Source: Prevotella amnii DSM 23384 = JCM 14753 (GTDB lineage: Bacteria > Bacteroidota > Bacteroidia > Bacteroidales > Bacteroidaceae). From it: a stretch of 56,103 nt of DNA. Shown here one piece after another: positions 1-10,000 of the stretch (positions within the stretch are counted from its first letter, which is position 1; every line of letters starts with the position of its first letter). The stretch lies in contig NZ_KB905278.1 of assembly GCF_000378745.1 (NCBI RefSeq), forward strand, positions 1 through 56,103, in the 5' to 3' direction. The notes beneath the pieces were generated by a model that saw only the letters and a program-made list of their open reading frames with translations, ran no database searches and was not told the DNA's origin. A program made the position numbers and the translations under genes.

Positions 1-1
1 C

Positions 2-265
2 GCAAATATCAGATTGGAAGTTCCTTATCGGCACAATCAAAAGAATTGGAAACCTACTTTTATTCCTTTTGCGAAGGCGAGAAAAAGGATTGAAACAGAC
101 TTCTCGCAGATGTGCGACCAATTTATGATTTGCCGCAACTATGCAAAGGAAACAGTAGGATTGTTTACAAGAATTATCGGTAAAATCAGTGCCTTTACCG
201 CAATGCAATATTTAAATCACATTAATAATAGACCCATTGGAAGAGTCAAGTATGCACTGGCTTAA
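2..265 (+). pseudogene. IS982-family transposase, C-terminal part (cut by window edge)
   Basis: The reading frame is open from base 2 and ends at the TAA at 263-265. The protein segment reads like the end of an IS982-type DDE transposase: a KARKRIETDFSQ block containing the late catalytic Glu region, then CDQFMICRNYAKE, and the final residues GRVKYALA. The start lies outside the window, so it cannot be told whether the gene is intact; a TTG at 14 is not a credible start because homology-like sequence runs upstream of it. The same last codons reappear as an isolated remnant at 32957-32994. Confidence 0.75.
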
Positions 266-276
266 TTCCGCCAACG
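239..276 (+). repeat. IS982 right end, copy 1 of 2
   Basis: This 38-base stretch covers the last transposase codons and the bases up to CCGCCAACG. It recurs at 32957-32994 with a single difference (G versus A at the eleventh base from the stop codon region). The two copies diverge immediately after AACG, which suggests that AACG is the element's outer edge. Confidence 0.7.
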
Positions 277-599
277 GGTTGTATATATGCCTTTATATGC
301 TGTGATAAAACATTAAAGACATTGATGCTAAACGCTTAAAAAGAAAGGTGTTTTACCTACTATATGTTTTGGTGTTTATAAATCTTTCATTTCTATAATA
401 AAATGTTTTTTCAAAGCTATCGCACATGATCTGTGTTAAGAATTACAAAGAAAACTGCTGTTTGTAAACAAGTTATGAATATTTTTGATTGTTTTTTTAT
501 ACCTTTGCATCAATAACATGAAGCGGAGGTACGGTGGTAACTCTTTCTCACATAGGAACGTACTGTGTAATTATACCCTTTTAAAGGGTTTTAATTCAG
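277..599. other. intergenic region between IS end and lysozyme-like gene
   Basis: AT-rich, with no credible gene. It holds the promoter box at 500-507 and then about 90 bases of leader. Within the leader, GTACG and CGTAC can pair around 529-562, and a perfect palindrome ACCCTTTTAAAGGGT lies at 575-589, just before the start codon. Nothing else is recognised. Confidence 0.5.
500..507 (+). promoter_or_regulatory. promoter -7 box (TACCTTTG)
   Basis: Matches the Bacteroidota TAnnTTTG box. No clear TTTG lies 20 bases upstream. Transcription from here would give a leader of about 85 nt before the ATG at 600. Confidence 0.5.
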
Positions 600-1046
600 A
601 TGCTTCGAAAGTATTTAATGATGAGATTTTTAAAAGTAATTGTATTCAGTTTATTAATTAATTTGTTTTCTGTAAGTGTTAATGCTGAAGAAAAAGTAAA
701 TGGTAATGAGTTTAATTGGAAACCAGTAATAGACGCCATTATTCATTTAGAGAGTAGAGGAAAAGCAAAAGCTGTTAATGGGCAATATGCCGGAGTATTA
801 CAAATATCTCCTGTTCTTGTAAAAGAGTGTAATAACATTTTGCAAGCAAGAGGTAGCAAAAAGCGTTATACCCTGTCCGATCGCTTCAATGTTCAAAAAT
901 CAAAAGAGATGTTTTTGGTTATTCAGTCATTTCATAACCCTTTGAACAATATAGAGAAAGGCATTCGTATTTGGGCTGGAGGCATAAGATACAGCATTGC
1001 CAAAACTCAAAAATATGTGCAAAAAGTTTTTGCTGTTATGAAATAA
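600..1046 (+). CDS. secreted lysozyme-like (SLT-type) small protein
   Basis: 148 residues with an N-terminal hydrophobic signal peptide ending near VNA-EEK (about residue 29). The mature part begins WKPVIDAIIHLESRGKA, where the Glu of HLESRG is placed like the catalytic Glu of lysozyme-fold transglycosylases. YAGVLQISP follows, like the GLMQI motif of that fold, and then IRIWAGGIRYS. It probably acts on peptidoglycan in the periplasm, but activity is inferred. ATG at 600 is the first start; ATGs at 618 and 621 would also leave a good signal peptide. A terminator follows, so the gene is probably transcribed alone. Confidence 0.6.
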   Translation: MLRKYLMMRFLKVIVFSLLINLFSVSVNAEEKVNGNEFNWKPVIDAIIHLESRGKAKAVNGQYAGVLQISPVLVKECNNILQARGSKKRYTLSDRFNVQKSKEMFLVIQSFHNPLNNIEKGIRIWAGGIRYSIAKTQKYVQKVFAVMK

Positions 1047-1091
1047 TGCAGGTTTTTAAATAAACTCAAGATTCATAAATTTGTATTTTTT

Positions 1092-1135
1092 CTGGCTTAT
1101 TCTTTTTAAAAAAAAAGAGTAAGCCAGTTTTTTTT
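1092..1135 (+). terminator. rho-independent terminator
   Basis: CTGGCTTATTC pairs with GAGTAAGCCAG (one G-U pair), with an A/T-rich top and a run of eight T directly after. It closes the lysozyme-like gene. Confidence 0.8.
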
Positions 1136-1150
1136 ATTACCATTATTCTT

Positions 1151-1158
1151 TACCTTTG
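1151..1158 (+). promoter_or_regulatory. promoter -7 box (TACCTTTG)
   Basis: TAnnTTTG box 18 bases before the ATG of the SGNH hydrolase at 1177, directly behind the preceding terminator. Confidence 0.65.
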
Positions 1159-1176
1159 CATAAATAATAAATAAAG

Positions 1177-1875
1177 ATGAAATTGTTTTATCGTATAATA
1201 ATAGCATTATATATTACGTTTTTTCCCTGTTTACAAGTGATAAGAGCTCAAGAACAAGCTTTTAGCAGTTCTACGCATTATGCAAAGAGAATGGAGACTT
1301 TTTTAAAAGAAGGCAAATTGCCTACAGGCAAAGTAATAATGTTTGGTGATAGCCATATGGAATATGGAGGCGATTGGAATCGTTTTTTCCACACCGACCA
1401 CCTTATTATAAACAGAGGTATTGTTGGAGATGATGCCATAGGAATGTATCATAGGCTGTCAATGGTCATTAAAGCTAAGCCTCGTGCGGTGTTCTTTAGC
1501 TGTGGCACGAACGATTTAAGCCATAATTTACCCATAGACAAGGTATTTTGTAACATTGTCAAGACTATCGAAAGATTACACAATGGAAGCCCTCATACAC
1601 AAATTTTTGTTTGTAGCCTGTTTCCTCTTTGTCCTTCTAAAGGTGTGTGGAAACTGCTATCAGGTAAAGAAAAGATGATAAAAGAATTAAACAAAAAGTT
1701 AGAGCAATATTGCTTTCAGCACAGATATACATTTATCGACCTCTATAAAAAGCTGCTTTTATCTATAAACTCAGAATATATGAACCCTATCTTTTCCATA
1801 GATGGATTACACCTTTCTAAAGAAGGTTATAATGTTTGGGTAGATGAAATAAAAAAATATATCGTTACAAAGTAA
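1177..1875 (+). CDS. secreted SGNH/GDSL-family hydrolase
   Basis: 232 residues with a signal peptide (hydrophobic about 5-22, cleavage near IRA-QEQ). The SGNH blocks are all visible: FGDSHMEYGG with the nucleophilic Ser (block I), INRGIVGD with the Gly (II), SCGTNDLS with the Asn (III) and DGLHLSKEGY with the Asp/His pair (V). The family removes acyl groups from lipids or from acetylated glycans; the substrate cannot be read from the sequence. It has its own promoter and terminator, so it is probably monocistronic. It converges with the mrp-like gene on the other strand. Confidence 0.8.
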   Translation: MKLFYRIIIALYITFFPCLQVIRAQEQAFSSSTHYAKRMETFLKEGKLPTGKVIMFGDSHMEYGGDWNRFFHTDHLIINRGIVGDDAIGMYHRLSMVIKAKPRAVFFSCGTNDLSHNLPIDKVFCNIVKTIERLHNGSPHTQIFVCSLFPLCPSKGVWKLLSGKEKMIKELNKKLEQYCFQHRYTFIDLYKKLLLSINSEYMNPIFSIDGLHLSKEGYNVWVDEIKKYIVTK

Positions 1876-1890
1876 TGCTAACCTAAAAGT

Positions 1891-1918
1891 ATTAGCCTAA
1901 ACAGTTGTTTAGGCTAAT
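1891..1918. terminator. bidirectional terminator hairpin
   Basis: ATTAGCCTAAAC and GTTTAGGCTAAT form a perfect 12-bp stem with a 4-base loop. It lies in the 49 bases between the convergent SGNH hydrolase and Mrp-like genes. Confidence 0.7.
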
Positions 1919-1924
1919 ATGCTT

Positions 1925-3034
1925 TTATGAGTTTGTCTTAACTATCTTTGTTGGTGCCTGAGAAGCATTGCGCCGATTAACTACAGTTACTATAGCTTGT
2001 GCTAAGTTAATAAAAGCCTGCCCTATCATAGTGTTTAGATTTGTTACAATAGGTTCGCCTTTATCTCCACCCTCACGAATACTTTGTACAATAGGTATTT
2101 GAGCCAACAGTGGAGTATTCATTTCCTTAGCAAGATTTTTACAACCATCTTTGCCAAAGATATAATATTTGTTCTCAGGAAGCTCCTTTGGTGTAAACCA
2201 CGCCATATTTTCCACTAAGCCAAGTATAGGGATATTCACCTTATCATTTTGATACATATCTATTCCTTTACGAGCATCTGCCAACGCTACTTCCTGTGGT
2301 GTAGATACTATTACAGCACCTGTGATAGCAAGAGTTTGCATTAACGTAAGATGAATATCACTTGTGCCTGGAGGAGTGTCAAGAATAAAATAATCTAACT
2401 CCCCCCAGTCAGCATCAGCTATTAACTGTTTCAGCGCAGAAGTAGCCATACCACCTCTCCACAGGGTTGCTGTCTTAGGATTTACGAAGAAACCTATCGA
2501 TAGCAACTTTACTCCATACTTTTCTATAGGCTCTATAAGATCCCTATTATCCTTCTTTACTGCAGTAGGGCGAGCATCTTCTACACCAAACATTTTTGGC
2601 ATACTTGGACCAAAGATGTCAGTATCTAATATACCTACCTTATAACCAAGCTTGGCAAGTGCTATTGCTAAGTTGGCTGACACGGTGCTTTTACCTACTC
2701 CGCCTTTCCCTGAACTTACTGCGATAATATTTTTCACATTAGGAAGAAGCTTGCCTACTTCTGGACGTGGGGCAGTCTTAAATTCGGTATCTATTGTTAC
2801 CTCTACTTCCTTCCCTACAGAATAGTGTATCTGTGCTTCTGCAGCCTTAATAGTCGATTTTAGGAAAGGATCCGTCTCGCGTGGGAAAACAAGTGTAAAT
2901 TTCACCTTATTCCCTGCTATGCTTGGTGTGTCTGCAAGCATACCGCTTGCTATTATGTTGGTTTTAGTCCCTGGATATATTACTTTTTCCAGAGCATCTA
3001 TTATGAGTTTTGGATATAATGTCATAACGTTCAC
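1925..3034 (-). CDS. mrp: Mrp/ApbC-type P-loop ATPase, iron-sulfur carrier
   Basis: 369 residues. An N-terminal MIP18-like domain (about 1-90) is followed by the deviant Walker A motif GKGGVGKS at 109-116, a DTDIFGPS block, and FILDTPPGTSD as Walker B. The family carries and transfers Fe-S clusters in the cytoplasm. Most Mrp proteins bind a bridging cluster through a CxxC near the C-terminus; here the corresponding segment, NMAWFTPKELPENKYYIFGK, has no CxxC and only one Cys follows. It lies 52 bases behind the HAD gene and is probably cotranscribed with it. Confidence 0.85.
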   Translation of the reverse strand: MNVMTLYPKLIIDALEKVIYPGTKTNIIASGMLADTPSIAGNKVKFTLVFPRETDPFLKSTIKAAEAQIHYSVGKEVEVTIDTEFKTAPRPEVGKLLPNVKNIIAVSSGKGGVGKSTVSANLAIALAKLGYKVGILDTDIFGPSMPKMFGVEDARPTAVKKDNRDLIEPIEKYGVKLLSIGFFVNPKTATLWRGGMATSALKQLIADADWGELDYFILDTPPGTSDIHLTLMQTLAITGAVIVSTPQEVALADARKGIDMYQNDKVNIPILGLVENMAWFTPKELPENKYYIFGKDGCKNLAKEMNTPLLAQIPIVQSIREGGDKGEPIVTNLNTMIGQAFINLAQAIVTVVNRRNASQAPTKIVKTNS

Positions 3035-3086
3035 TTTTTTTATCTATATAAATATTTAGCTAAAATCATGCCAGATAACAATAATC

Positions 3087-3791
3087 TTATAAAAGAAAAC
3101 GAGTTAGATCAGAAAAACTTTTCAATACTAACAGGTTATCGTGTGGAAATTCTTTCACCACCTCATGTTTCCAAACCGTATGAAAAGGTATGTGAATAGC
3201 ACTCCCACCTAATTTTAAAACAGGCTTTATGTCCGACTTAAAAGAGTTGCCTATCATAAGAAGTTCTTCCATCTTTACTCCAAAACGATGACAAAGGTTA
3301 TGATACTCCTCATGAGTCTTATCTTCTACCACTATAAAGCTATCGAAAAAACGTGAAAGACCCGATCTTAAATATTTGTTTTTTTGATCGAGCAGCTCCC
3401 CCTTTGTAAATACTATTAGGGGTATTTTACTATTGTTCCTAAGCTGCTTTAGCGTTTCTTTCACCCCTTTTAAAGGCTCTCCTAAAGATGTTAATAGCGT
3501 GTCAGACAATTCTAATATACGCATAACATCTTCCCCCTTTATCTTTTTATCTGTTATATTTACTGCGTTTTCTATTAATGATAAAATAAAAGCTTTACAG
3601 CCATACCCTAATAAAGGCATGTTTTTAGTTTCAGTAGCAAATAAAGTCAATGACGCTTCTTCAGGAGTAATGCCGTATTGTTCTAATATCTTTATATAAC
3701 TCTTTTCAGCCTCATCATAAAAGCTTTGACAGTCCCATAACGTATCATCTGCATCAAAAGCTATTAGCCTTATCTTTTTTATATCAAACAT
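3087..3791 (-). CDS. HAD-family hydrolase (phosphatase)
   Basis: The frame is open further upstream (to 3854), but a near-perfect promoter lies inside that extension, so the ATG at 3791 is the start (234 residues, MFDIKKIRLIAFDADDTLW). HAD motif I is DADDTLW, motif II is FTKGEL, and motif IV is IGNSFKSDIKP with the second acidic pair. The large cap insertion between motifs I and II is of the helical type found in phosphoglycolate phosphatase and YjjG relatives. The substrate is unknown. It is followed by the mrp-like gene on the same strand. Confidence 0.8.
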   Translation of the reverse strand: MFDIKKIRLIAFDADDTLWDCQSFYDEAEKSYIKILEQYGITPEEASLTLFATETKNMPLLGYGCKAFILSLIENAVNITDKKIKGEDVMRILELSDTLLTSLGEPLKGVKETLKQLRNNSKIPLIVFTKGELLDQKNKYLRSGLSRFFDSFIVVEDKTHEEYHNLCHRFGVKMEELLMIGNSFKSDIKPVLKLGGSAIHIPFHTVWKHEVVKEFPHDNLLVLKSFSDLTRFLL

Positions 3792-3808
3792 AACTTTTAT
3801 TTTTATTG

Positions 3809-3840
3809 CAAAGATACTGCTAAGTAACCTATAATACAAA
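3809..3840 (-). promoter_or_regulatory. promoter, -33 TTTG and -7 TATCTTTG, for HAD-mrp
   Basis: On the minus strand, TTTG (3840-3837), a spacer of exactly 20 bases and TATCTTTG (3816-3809) precede the ATG at 3791 by 17 bases. This decides the start of the HAD gene. Confidence 0.8.
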
Positions 3841-4122
3841 AATAACACTTCCAATTATAAGAAAGAAATAGGTGCTTACACTATTTTCCTAAATATATTA
3901 CCTTCTTTTATCTTGCCCCTTGTCTAAGCATTACCGTTGCTTCTGCTGCTGAAATGCTAATATTTACCACACTGCTTTCAAGGTAAAAGGAAAGAGGTGA
4001 GAAAGAAAAATAAATTATTTTTAGAGCAAAAATAAATTAAAAATGAAACAAAAATAGGTTATTTTTACTTTCCACCGTCCTCTTCTTACTTCGTAAATGA
4101 GTATCTATAAAGGCTTACTTCG
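3841..4122. other. intergenic region with dispersed repeat
   Basis: No gene is seen. It contains one copy of an AT-rich two-hairpin repeat at 4024-4068 (listed separately). Confidence 0.5.
4024..4068. repeat. dispersed AT-rich repeat, copy A
   Basis: Matches 32786-32830 at 38 of 45 positions. It starts GAGCAAAAATA and ends in a small inverted repeat AAAAATA-GGT-TATTTTT (4050-4066). The left hairpin arm that is perfect in the other copy is degenerate here. Confidence 0.5.
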
Positions 4123-7011
4123 TTATCTTCCGCACATAAACTTAAACGGGCAGCTGGCGCATATCTCAAGGTCGTCAGTAGGCATGAAAGGCTGCTCTTT
4201 GTCGTAAAGCCTCTCTAAAACGGCTTTCAGCTCGCTCATAAACTCATCTCTGTATTTAGCTACATCTATTACCTCTTGCTTATCTATAACAACGATGGGA
4301 GAATAGGCTTTTTTATTAGTTTTCTGAATGAAAAGAAGGGCAGGCGCCACCGGTCTATGCTCCTTATTAAAGAGCTCTGGGGGCGTCTTAGGAGTTTGTT
4401 TCACCTTGTTATCTGCTATTAACAAGCCATAGAGCATCGACTGCATAACATAGTCGCTTTTATTCTTAATATTATCCGCACTAAAGATAGAAGGCACATC
4501 TGCCATGGGCTTAGCCTCTTTCCTACCTGTTTTATAATCTACCACCCTCATACGTCTTATCATGGTGTTCTTCTCTAACATATAGGTAGCTACATCAAGC
4601 CTGTCCACTCTTCCCCCTATGCGTTTCTTATAAGGCTTGCCCATGAGGCTTATCTCTACTTCGTCTTCCACATCAAACTCATGCGCTATAACCCTAATAG
4701 GTGCCACATCATAATCTAAGCGCAGCAGCCTGATAAGATATTTTTTAACTACCTCTTTGTTTAATATCTGCAAGCCGTTAAGATTGAGCTTACTACCCTT
4801 TTTAAAATCTTTTTTGTTAAACAATTCTAAAGCGATGGCTTCTTCTATCACACTATCAAGAACGTTCGGCTTAAGGATAACCTTCTCTATGTCGGCTTTG
4901 GTTAGCTCTTTAGCACAAAAGATGTCATTATACATAAGCTCGGCAGCCTTATGAAAGATATTACCAAAAATCCTGTTATCTATGCTGTCTTCGTCTACTA
5001 TGTTTTGCTCTTCTATACCCACAACATACTTATAGTAAAACTTTACCGGGCAGGTTATAAAAGTGTTAATTGCCGTTGGCGAAAACTTAGGTATATGCAC
5101 AAGTTTCTCCATTACTCTCTCATCTTTTTGCACAGGCTCGATAGATATTTTGTGCTGCTGCTGCCCTGCCTTAAGCGTGTATCTACGCACTAAACAAGAC
5201 GGCTTGCTCCATTCTACCATAAGCTGCAGCATAAACCGGCTCATCTCTCCCGTCTTTACCCCCTGTGTAGAGTTGTTATAAAGGATAGTAACATCGCCAG
5301 CACGCTGTATAAGACGATGAAAATAATAACTAAAGATAGACACCTTATTGTTTACCGTAGTAAGGTCGAAGACATGACGTATGGCATGAGGTATAAACGA
5401 CGCATCGTCTACTCCTTTAGGCATATTACCCTCGTTACATGATAGGATAAGTACGTGTTCAAAGTCGAGGTTACGCGTTTCTAACACACCCATTATCTGC
5501 ACTCCCTTTGCTGGTTCGCCATGAAAAGGCACACTGGTAGCATTGACAAGCTGTGTAAACAACCTACGGAAAATAATAATATCTCTATCCAGATAATAGC
5601 TCCCATCTTCTTCAGCTGTCATAAGTTCTATAAGTCTGCTTAGCAAAGTGTACATTCTAAAGACCGACTCTTGGAAGAAAGGATCGCCTTCCGAAGCACC
5701 GTTTATGCCCACTACCTTAGTTATCTGCGCAAGCCACTTTACAAAGGCAAGCATGTTTTGTGCATCGTGCGGGCAATATTCTATACCCTCCCACAACACA
5801 TAAAACTGTCTGTCGGCATTCATCTTTGCTAAAAGCTCCTCTGCATTGCTCCAAACATATTTAGCATAAGGGTGTCTGAGCACACGTGTGGCATAACGTA
5901 AGCGAAACTTTTCCTCCATGAGCGAATAGCCCTCTACCTGTAGCCTTATAAGCTGTGCTATGAAAGAAGCTATTAACGACTGCCTAAGGGGGTAACCAGT
6001 GGTAACGTTAAGCTCTTCTACCTCTGTAGGAACACAGTGTATAACGGTTTGTAACAAGCTCTCATCGCATAGCACAATGGCTGTTTTGCGTCCATCTTTA
6101 TATCGAGAGTTTTCTTTTAGCCACGTTGTTATGTAACGCGCCTGCATATTTTCTGTAGGAGAAGCTATAAACGATATATCTTTTGGTGAATCTAAATTGT
6201 TAAACACCTCGTGGTTATAATGAGGCAACTCGTTAGGAAACATCTCTAACCAACGCTGTATATATCTGCCTGCCTCGCGCCCTTTAGAAAGATAATAGTT
6301 ATCATAATCCCAATAAAAAGCAGCTTTATCCTTTAGCTTATAAAAGAGCTTTTGCTCTACCTTTTGCAGCACATTAAAGCCTACAAAAACATACTTTTTA
6401 TATGGCAGAGAGAAACGTCCTTTCTCTATCACATCACGATAAAGCATACCCTCATAGGCAAGTCCTAAGGCTCGAAGACGACGTTTATACTCGGTATATA
6501 TATCAAAGAGCTTGCTCCAAAACTCTTGAAACCTACGCCGCAAGCTATCCTCGTCGATGCTTATGTTAGTAAATACTTTTTTTAGTTCAGAGATCTGCTC
6601 TGGGGTAAGATAATCTAACGATTCCAACTCTTTATTAGCACTTAAAAGCCCGAGCAACTTCTCTGTAGGTGCAAGGTTCTTGTCAATATCATCAAAGTCG
6701 GCAAGGAGCAATTCGCCCCACCCATAAAACTGGTCTAAAGGTTCGGCTTTGTGTGTTATATCCATATATACCTTATGAAGAATGCAAATGCTCTTAATAG
6801 GGTCTGCTATGATCAGATCAGACTGTGTACGAAACAGTTCAGATATTGTAATATAGTTAGGCGACCACACAGGGCCATCTGCTCTCTGTGCTATCTCCTG
6901 ATTAAGAAATAACGCTGCACGCTTATTTGGGAACACTACTGCCACATGTGCCAAATTGTCCTGATACTTTCTCAGTAAGTCTTCTGCTACGTATGATAAG
7001 AAAGATTTCAT
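4123..7011 (-). CDS. addB: AddB-like nuclease/inactivated helicase subunit
   Basis: 962 residues. The N-terminus (VAVVFPNKRAALFLNQEIA) resembles the UvrD-like fold of AddB without a real Walker A. The C-terminal third carries a PD-(D/E)XK RecB-type nuclease: FITCPVKFYYKY, then MRVVDYKTGRKEA (catalytic Asp-x-Lys). The final residues are CASCPFKFMCGR, with Cys951, Cys954 and Cys960, which together with the Cys of ITCPVKF are placed to bind the 4Fe-4S staple known in AddB. With its upstream partner it would process double-strand DNA ends for RecA loading. It starts 25 bases after the AddA-like gene and is probably cotranslated with it. Confidence 0.8.
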   Translation of the reverse strand: MKSFLSYVAEDLLRKYQDNLAHVAVVFPNKRAALFLNQEIAQRADGPVWSPNYITISELFRTQSDLIIADPIKSICILHKVYMDITHKAEPLDQFYGWGELLLADFDDIDKNLAPTEKLLGLLSANKELESLDYLTPEQISELKKVFTNISIDEDSLRRRFQEFWSKLFDIYTEYKRRLRALGLAYEGMLYRDVIEKGRFSLPYKKYVFVGFNVLQKVEQKLFYKLKDKAAFYWDYDNYYLSKGREAGRYIQRWLEMFPNELPHYNHEVFNNLDSPKDISFIASPTENMQARYITTWLKENSRYKDGRKTAIVLCDESLLQTVIHCVPTEVEELNVTTGYPLRQSLIASFIAQLIRLQVEGYSLMEEKFRLRYATRVLRHPYAKYVWSNAEELLAKMNADRQFYVLWEGIEYCPHDAQNMLAFVKWLAQITKVVGINGASEGDPFFQESVFRMYTLLSRLIELMTAEEDGSYYLDRDIIIFRRLFTQLVNATSVPFHGEPAKGVQIMGVLETRNLDFEHVLILSCNEGNMPKGVDDASFIPHAIRHVFDLTTVNNKVSIFSYYFHRLIQRAGDVTILYNNSTQGVKTGEMSRFMLQLMVEWSKPSCLVRRYTLKAGQQQHKISIEPVQKDERVMEKLVHIPKFSPTAINTFITCPVKFYYKYVVGIEEQNIVDEDSIDNRIFGNIFHKAAELMYNDIFCAKELTKADIEKVILKPNVLDSVIEEAIALELFNKKDFKKGSKLNLNGLQILNKEVVKKYLIRLLRLDYDVAPIRVIAHEFDVEDEVEISLMGKPYKKRIGGRVDRLDVATYMLEKNTMIRRMRVVDYKTGRKEAKPMADVPSIFSADNIKNKSDYVMQSMLYGLLIADNKVKQTPKTPPELFNKEHRPVAPALLFIQKTNKKAYSPIVVIDKQEVIDVAKYRDEFMSELKAVLERLYDKEQPFMPTDDLEICASCPFKFMCGR

Positions 7012-7036
7012 TTTTTCTATATTGTTTACCGTTTTT

Positions 7037-10000
7037 TTAGTTTTCCTTGCTTACTACTTCCACTACTTCTCCACGCATAACATACCACAGATAGCCCGAT
7101 ATGTTACAATAGCCCATCTTCTTAAGAAGCTGCATATAACGTTGCACCTGCTCATGATATTCCTCGCGAGGACTACCAAACTTATAATCTACCACCACCA
7201 CCTTGCCTTCTTTCATTATAACACGGTCTGGACGCTGCTCAAAACAGCTATCGGTAGTCTTGTCATACTGCAAGATAGCACACTCGTTATATACCTTCCA
7301 CTCTTGAGAAAACCATTCCTTCACCTGCTCGTTATTGACGGCTGAGGTTATCTGCTGTCTCAGCTCTTTAGATGAAACGTCGTCGTTATATATAATTCCC
7401 TCAGCTTCTAAAGCCTGCAAATGGGGTTCTATATCGGCAAAGGTCTTTATAGAAGAAAAAATATTATGCAACACGCTACCCACCTGCATATACCTCTGCC
7501 GCTTGCTTACCTCTTGACCATGTATAAAAGCATCGCTCTTATTACTTTGACGAAAGCTCACCGCACTGTTAAATGTTTCTATATCTAACTCCTTAGCTTG
7601 TGGCACTATGGTGAAGGGGTTTAGCATAGTCTTTTTCTGGCTTTCTGTTTTATCGTATTCAGCTGCTGGTATAAGTGTGCCAAAGGTAAAGGTTATAGGT
7701 TCGTCGCCTCCTTGCTGCTCCTGTTTCTCCTCTTCTACGTATTCTGCATTTTTCAGCTCTTTTCCTAAAACTTCTAAGCAGTGCCATAACAGATAGCTAC
7801 GCCTGTTGCTGTCATTAATATTCTTACCTGATATAAAAAGGTTTTTCCCGGCTCTTGTAAATGCTACATATAGCAGGTTAAGATTATCTATCACGTTTTG
7901 GAAATGCTCTTCTTTATAATCGGAAGCAAAGGCACTGTTTTCTAAATCTTTTTTAAAAGATACTGGTATTATAGGTAGTTCAGAGAAAGGCGCTTCTTTT
8001 TTCTTACCATCTACCCAAAAGATAGTAGTCCACTTTTCTAACTCCCAGTCGCAAAAAGGTATCACTACGTTATCAAACTCTAACCCTTTGCTTTTATGAA
8101 TGGTTAGAATGCGAATGCCATCAACATCTTCTGTCTGTATATTCACCCCACAAAGGTTATCGTCCCACTCCTTAATGAAATCGTCTATGTCTGATGTGTT
8201 ATTACTCAAATAGTCGTTAAGAGTATCGTAGAAGGTACTTATGTACGCGTTTTCAGTGGGCAGATTATGAAGCTGGAAAAGGTGATAAAGACGGTCTACC
8301 AAGTCTACCATAGATAATCGCAAGAGCTTATCTCTTTCTAAGACATATTCTTCTGGCAAGAAGCCGTTAAGATGTTTTGCTATAAAATCGGCTTTTTTCT
8401 CATAATAATTCTCATCGTATGGTATATCTACAACATCTGAAACTAATATGTGTGTGCGCTCTTTAGCAAAATCTTTATCATGGTTTATCACCTTATAATA
8501 AGCTCTTACAAGTTTTGCTCTTGTCAGATTGTCATAAGGCTGTGCTATCAAGCGAAGTGCCTCTACTAATATGTTTACTGCCAACGATGCATCTAAGCGA
8601 AACGCCTCTTCAGATACTATTGTAATGTCCCTACCCCATGGCGTGGAGTTGATAGTAGTTACTATATCGGCTATCTCACGTTTGCTACGCACAAGAATGG
8701 CTATACTCTTCTGTGCATATCCCATATCAAGCAGCCGCTTTATGTTATCAGCCATGTCGCTTAGTATCTTTGCGTTATTATCAGCATCTTTACCGTATAA
8801 GCTGGCATGCACAAAACCTCTCTCTTCGCTCTTCGCGCTCTGCTGTTCTACATCAGAATAGGCAAGTTTTAGCTTATCGATCTGCAGTGTGGACAAGTGC
8901 TTTGAATTAGAAGAAGTAGTTTTTTTACTATTATCATCGGTGATACTATCCTCTGTTTGGGCATAAACATTAATGGCTTTAGAGAAAAAAGCATTATTAA
9001 AACTAATAATATTTTTCTCCGAGCGGTAATTGGTAGCAAGCGTTTTCACCTCTATGGAAGAAGTGTCTACGTAGCTTCCTTGAGAGGGCTTAATACTTTC
9101 CTCTATGTTGTTAAGCAGCTCCCAGTCGCCTTGCCGCCACCTGTAAATGCTTTGTTTCACATCGCCCACTAAAAGATTATACGACCCTGCCTCTGCCATA
9201 CAATTAAGTAAGAGCTTCTTAAAGTTGTCCCATTGCACCCGCGAGGTGTCTTGAAACTCGTCTATCATGATATATTTTAGCATTGCCCCGATACGCTCAA
9301 AGACAAAAGGAATATCGTTATCTTTCATCAGATTCTTTAAAAGCGACTGTGTGTTACTTAACATAAAACGATGATTCTCCACATTATCTTCTTCCACCTG
9401 CTTTGCTATCTTATGCAAAAGGCGCAACTTAGAGAAATGAAGCAACACTACCTTGCAGGTGTTATACCTCTTCCAGCCCGCTATGCGGTACGCCTCCATG
9501 TCGTACACTATCTTGTTTAAGGCTATGCTCTCTACAAAGGAGTTGAGGCTGTCCTTGTCTGCTTTCTTAGAACATTTAGATGAGTTCCATTGCTTCTTAC
9601 CATCTATAATTTGTTGTATGGGGTTATATACATCGCCACTCTCTATCTGTCCTTTAGATAGCTTTACGATATACTTATAAGGATAGGCGGCAAAATAGCT
9701 GGTTGGGAAACCACTCTCTGCAATAAGCTGCACTATCTTTTCTGCCTTTTCCTTAATATCTTTTTCATACGCATCGCGTTCGCTTCTAAGAGTTTTTATA
9801 AAATAGGCTGAAAGGTTGTTGTCCTTAAAAAAGCTATCTAACTGCTTTTCATGTGTCTTATACAGCTCATCAAAGATTTTTTTACCAAACTCTTTAATGT
9901 CTTTTACCACATTCCAGTTTTTGTCTTCCTCTATATTAGATGATATATAATCGTCTATCCACTTTAAGACAGGGTCGTTTTCTTTAAGGTTATCAATGAG

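Noticed and set aside
3792..3854. N-terminal 21-residue extension of the HAD protein
   Set aside because: A near-perfect promoter lies within it, so it would not be transcribed.
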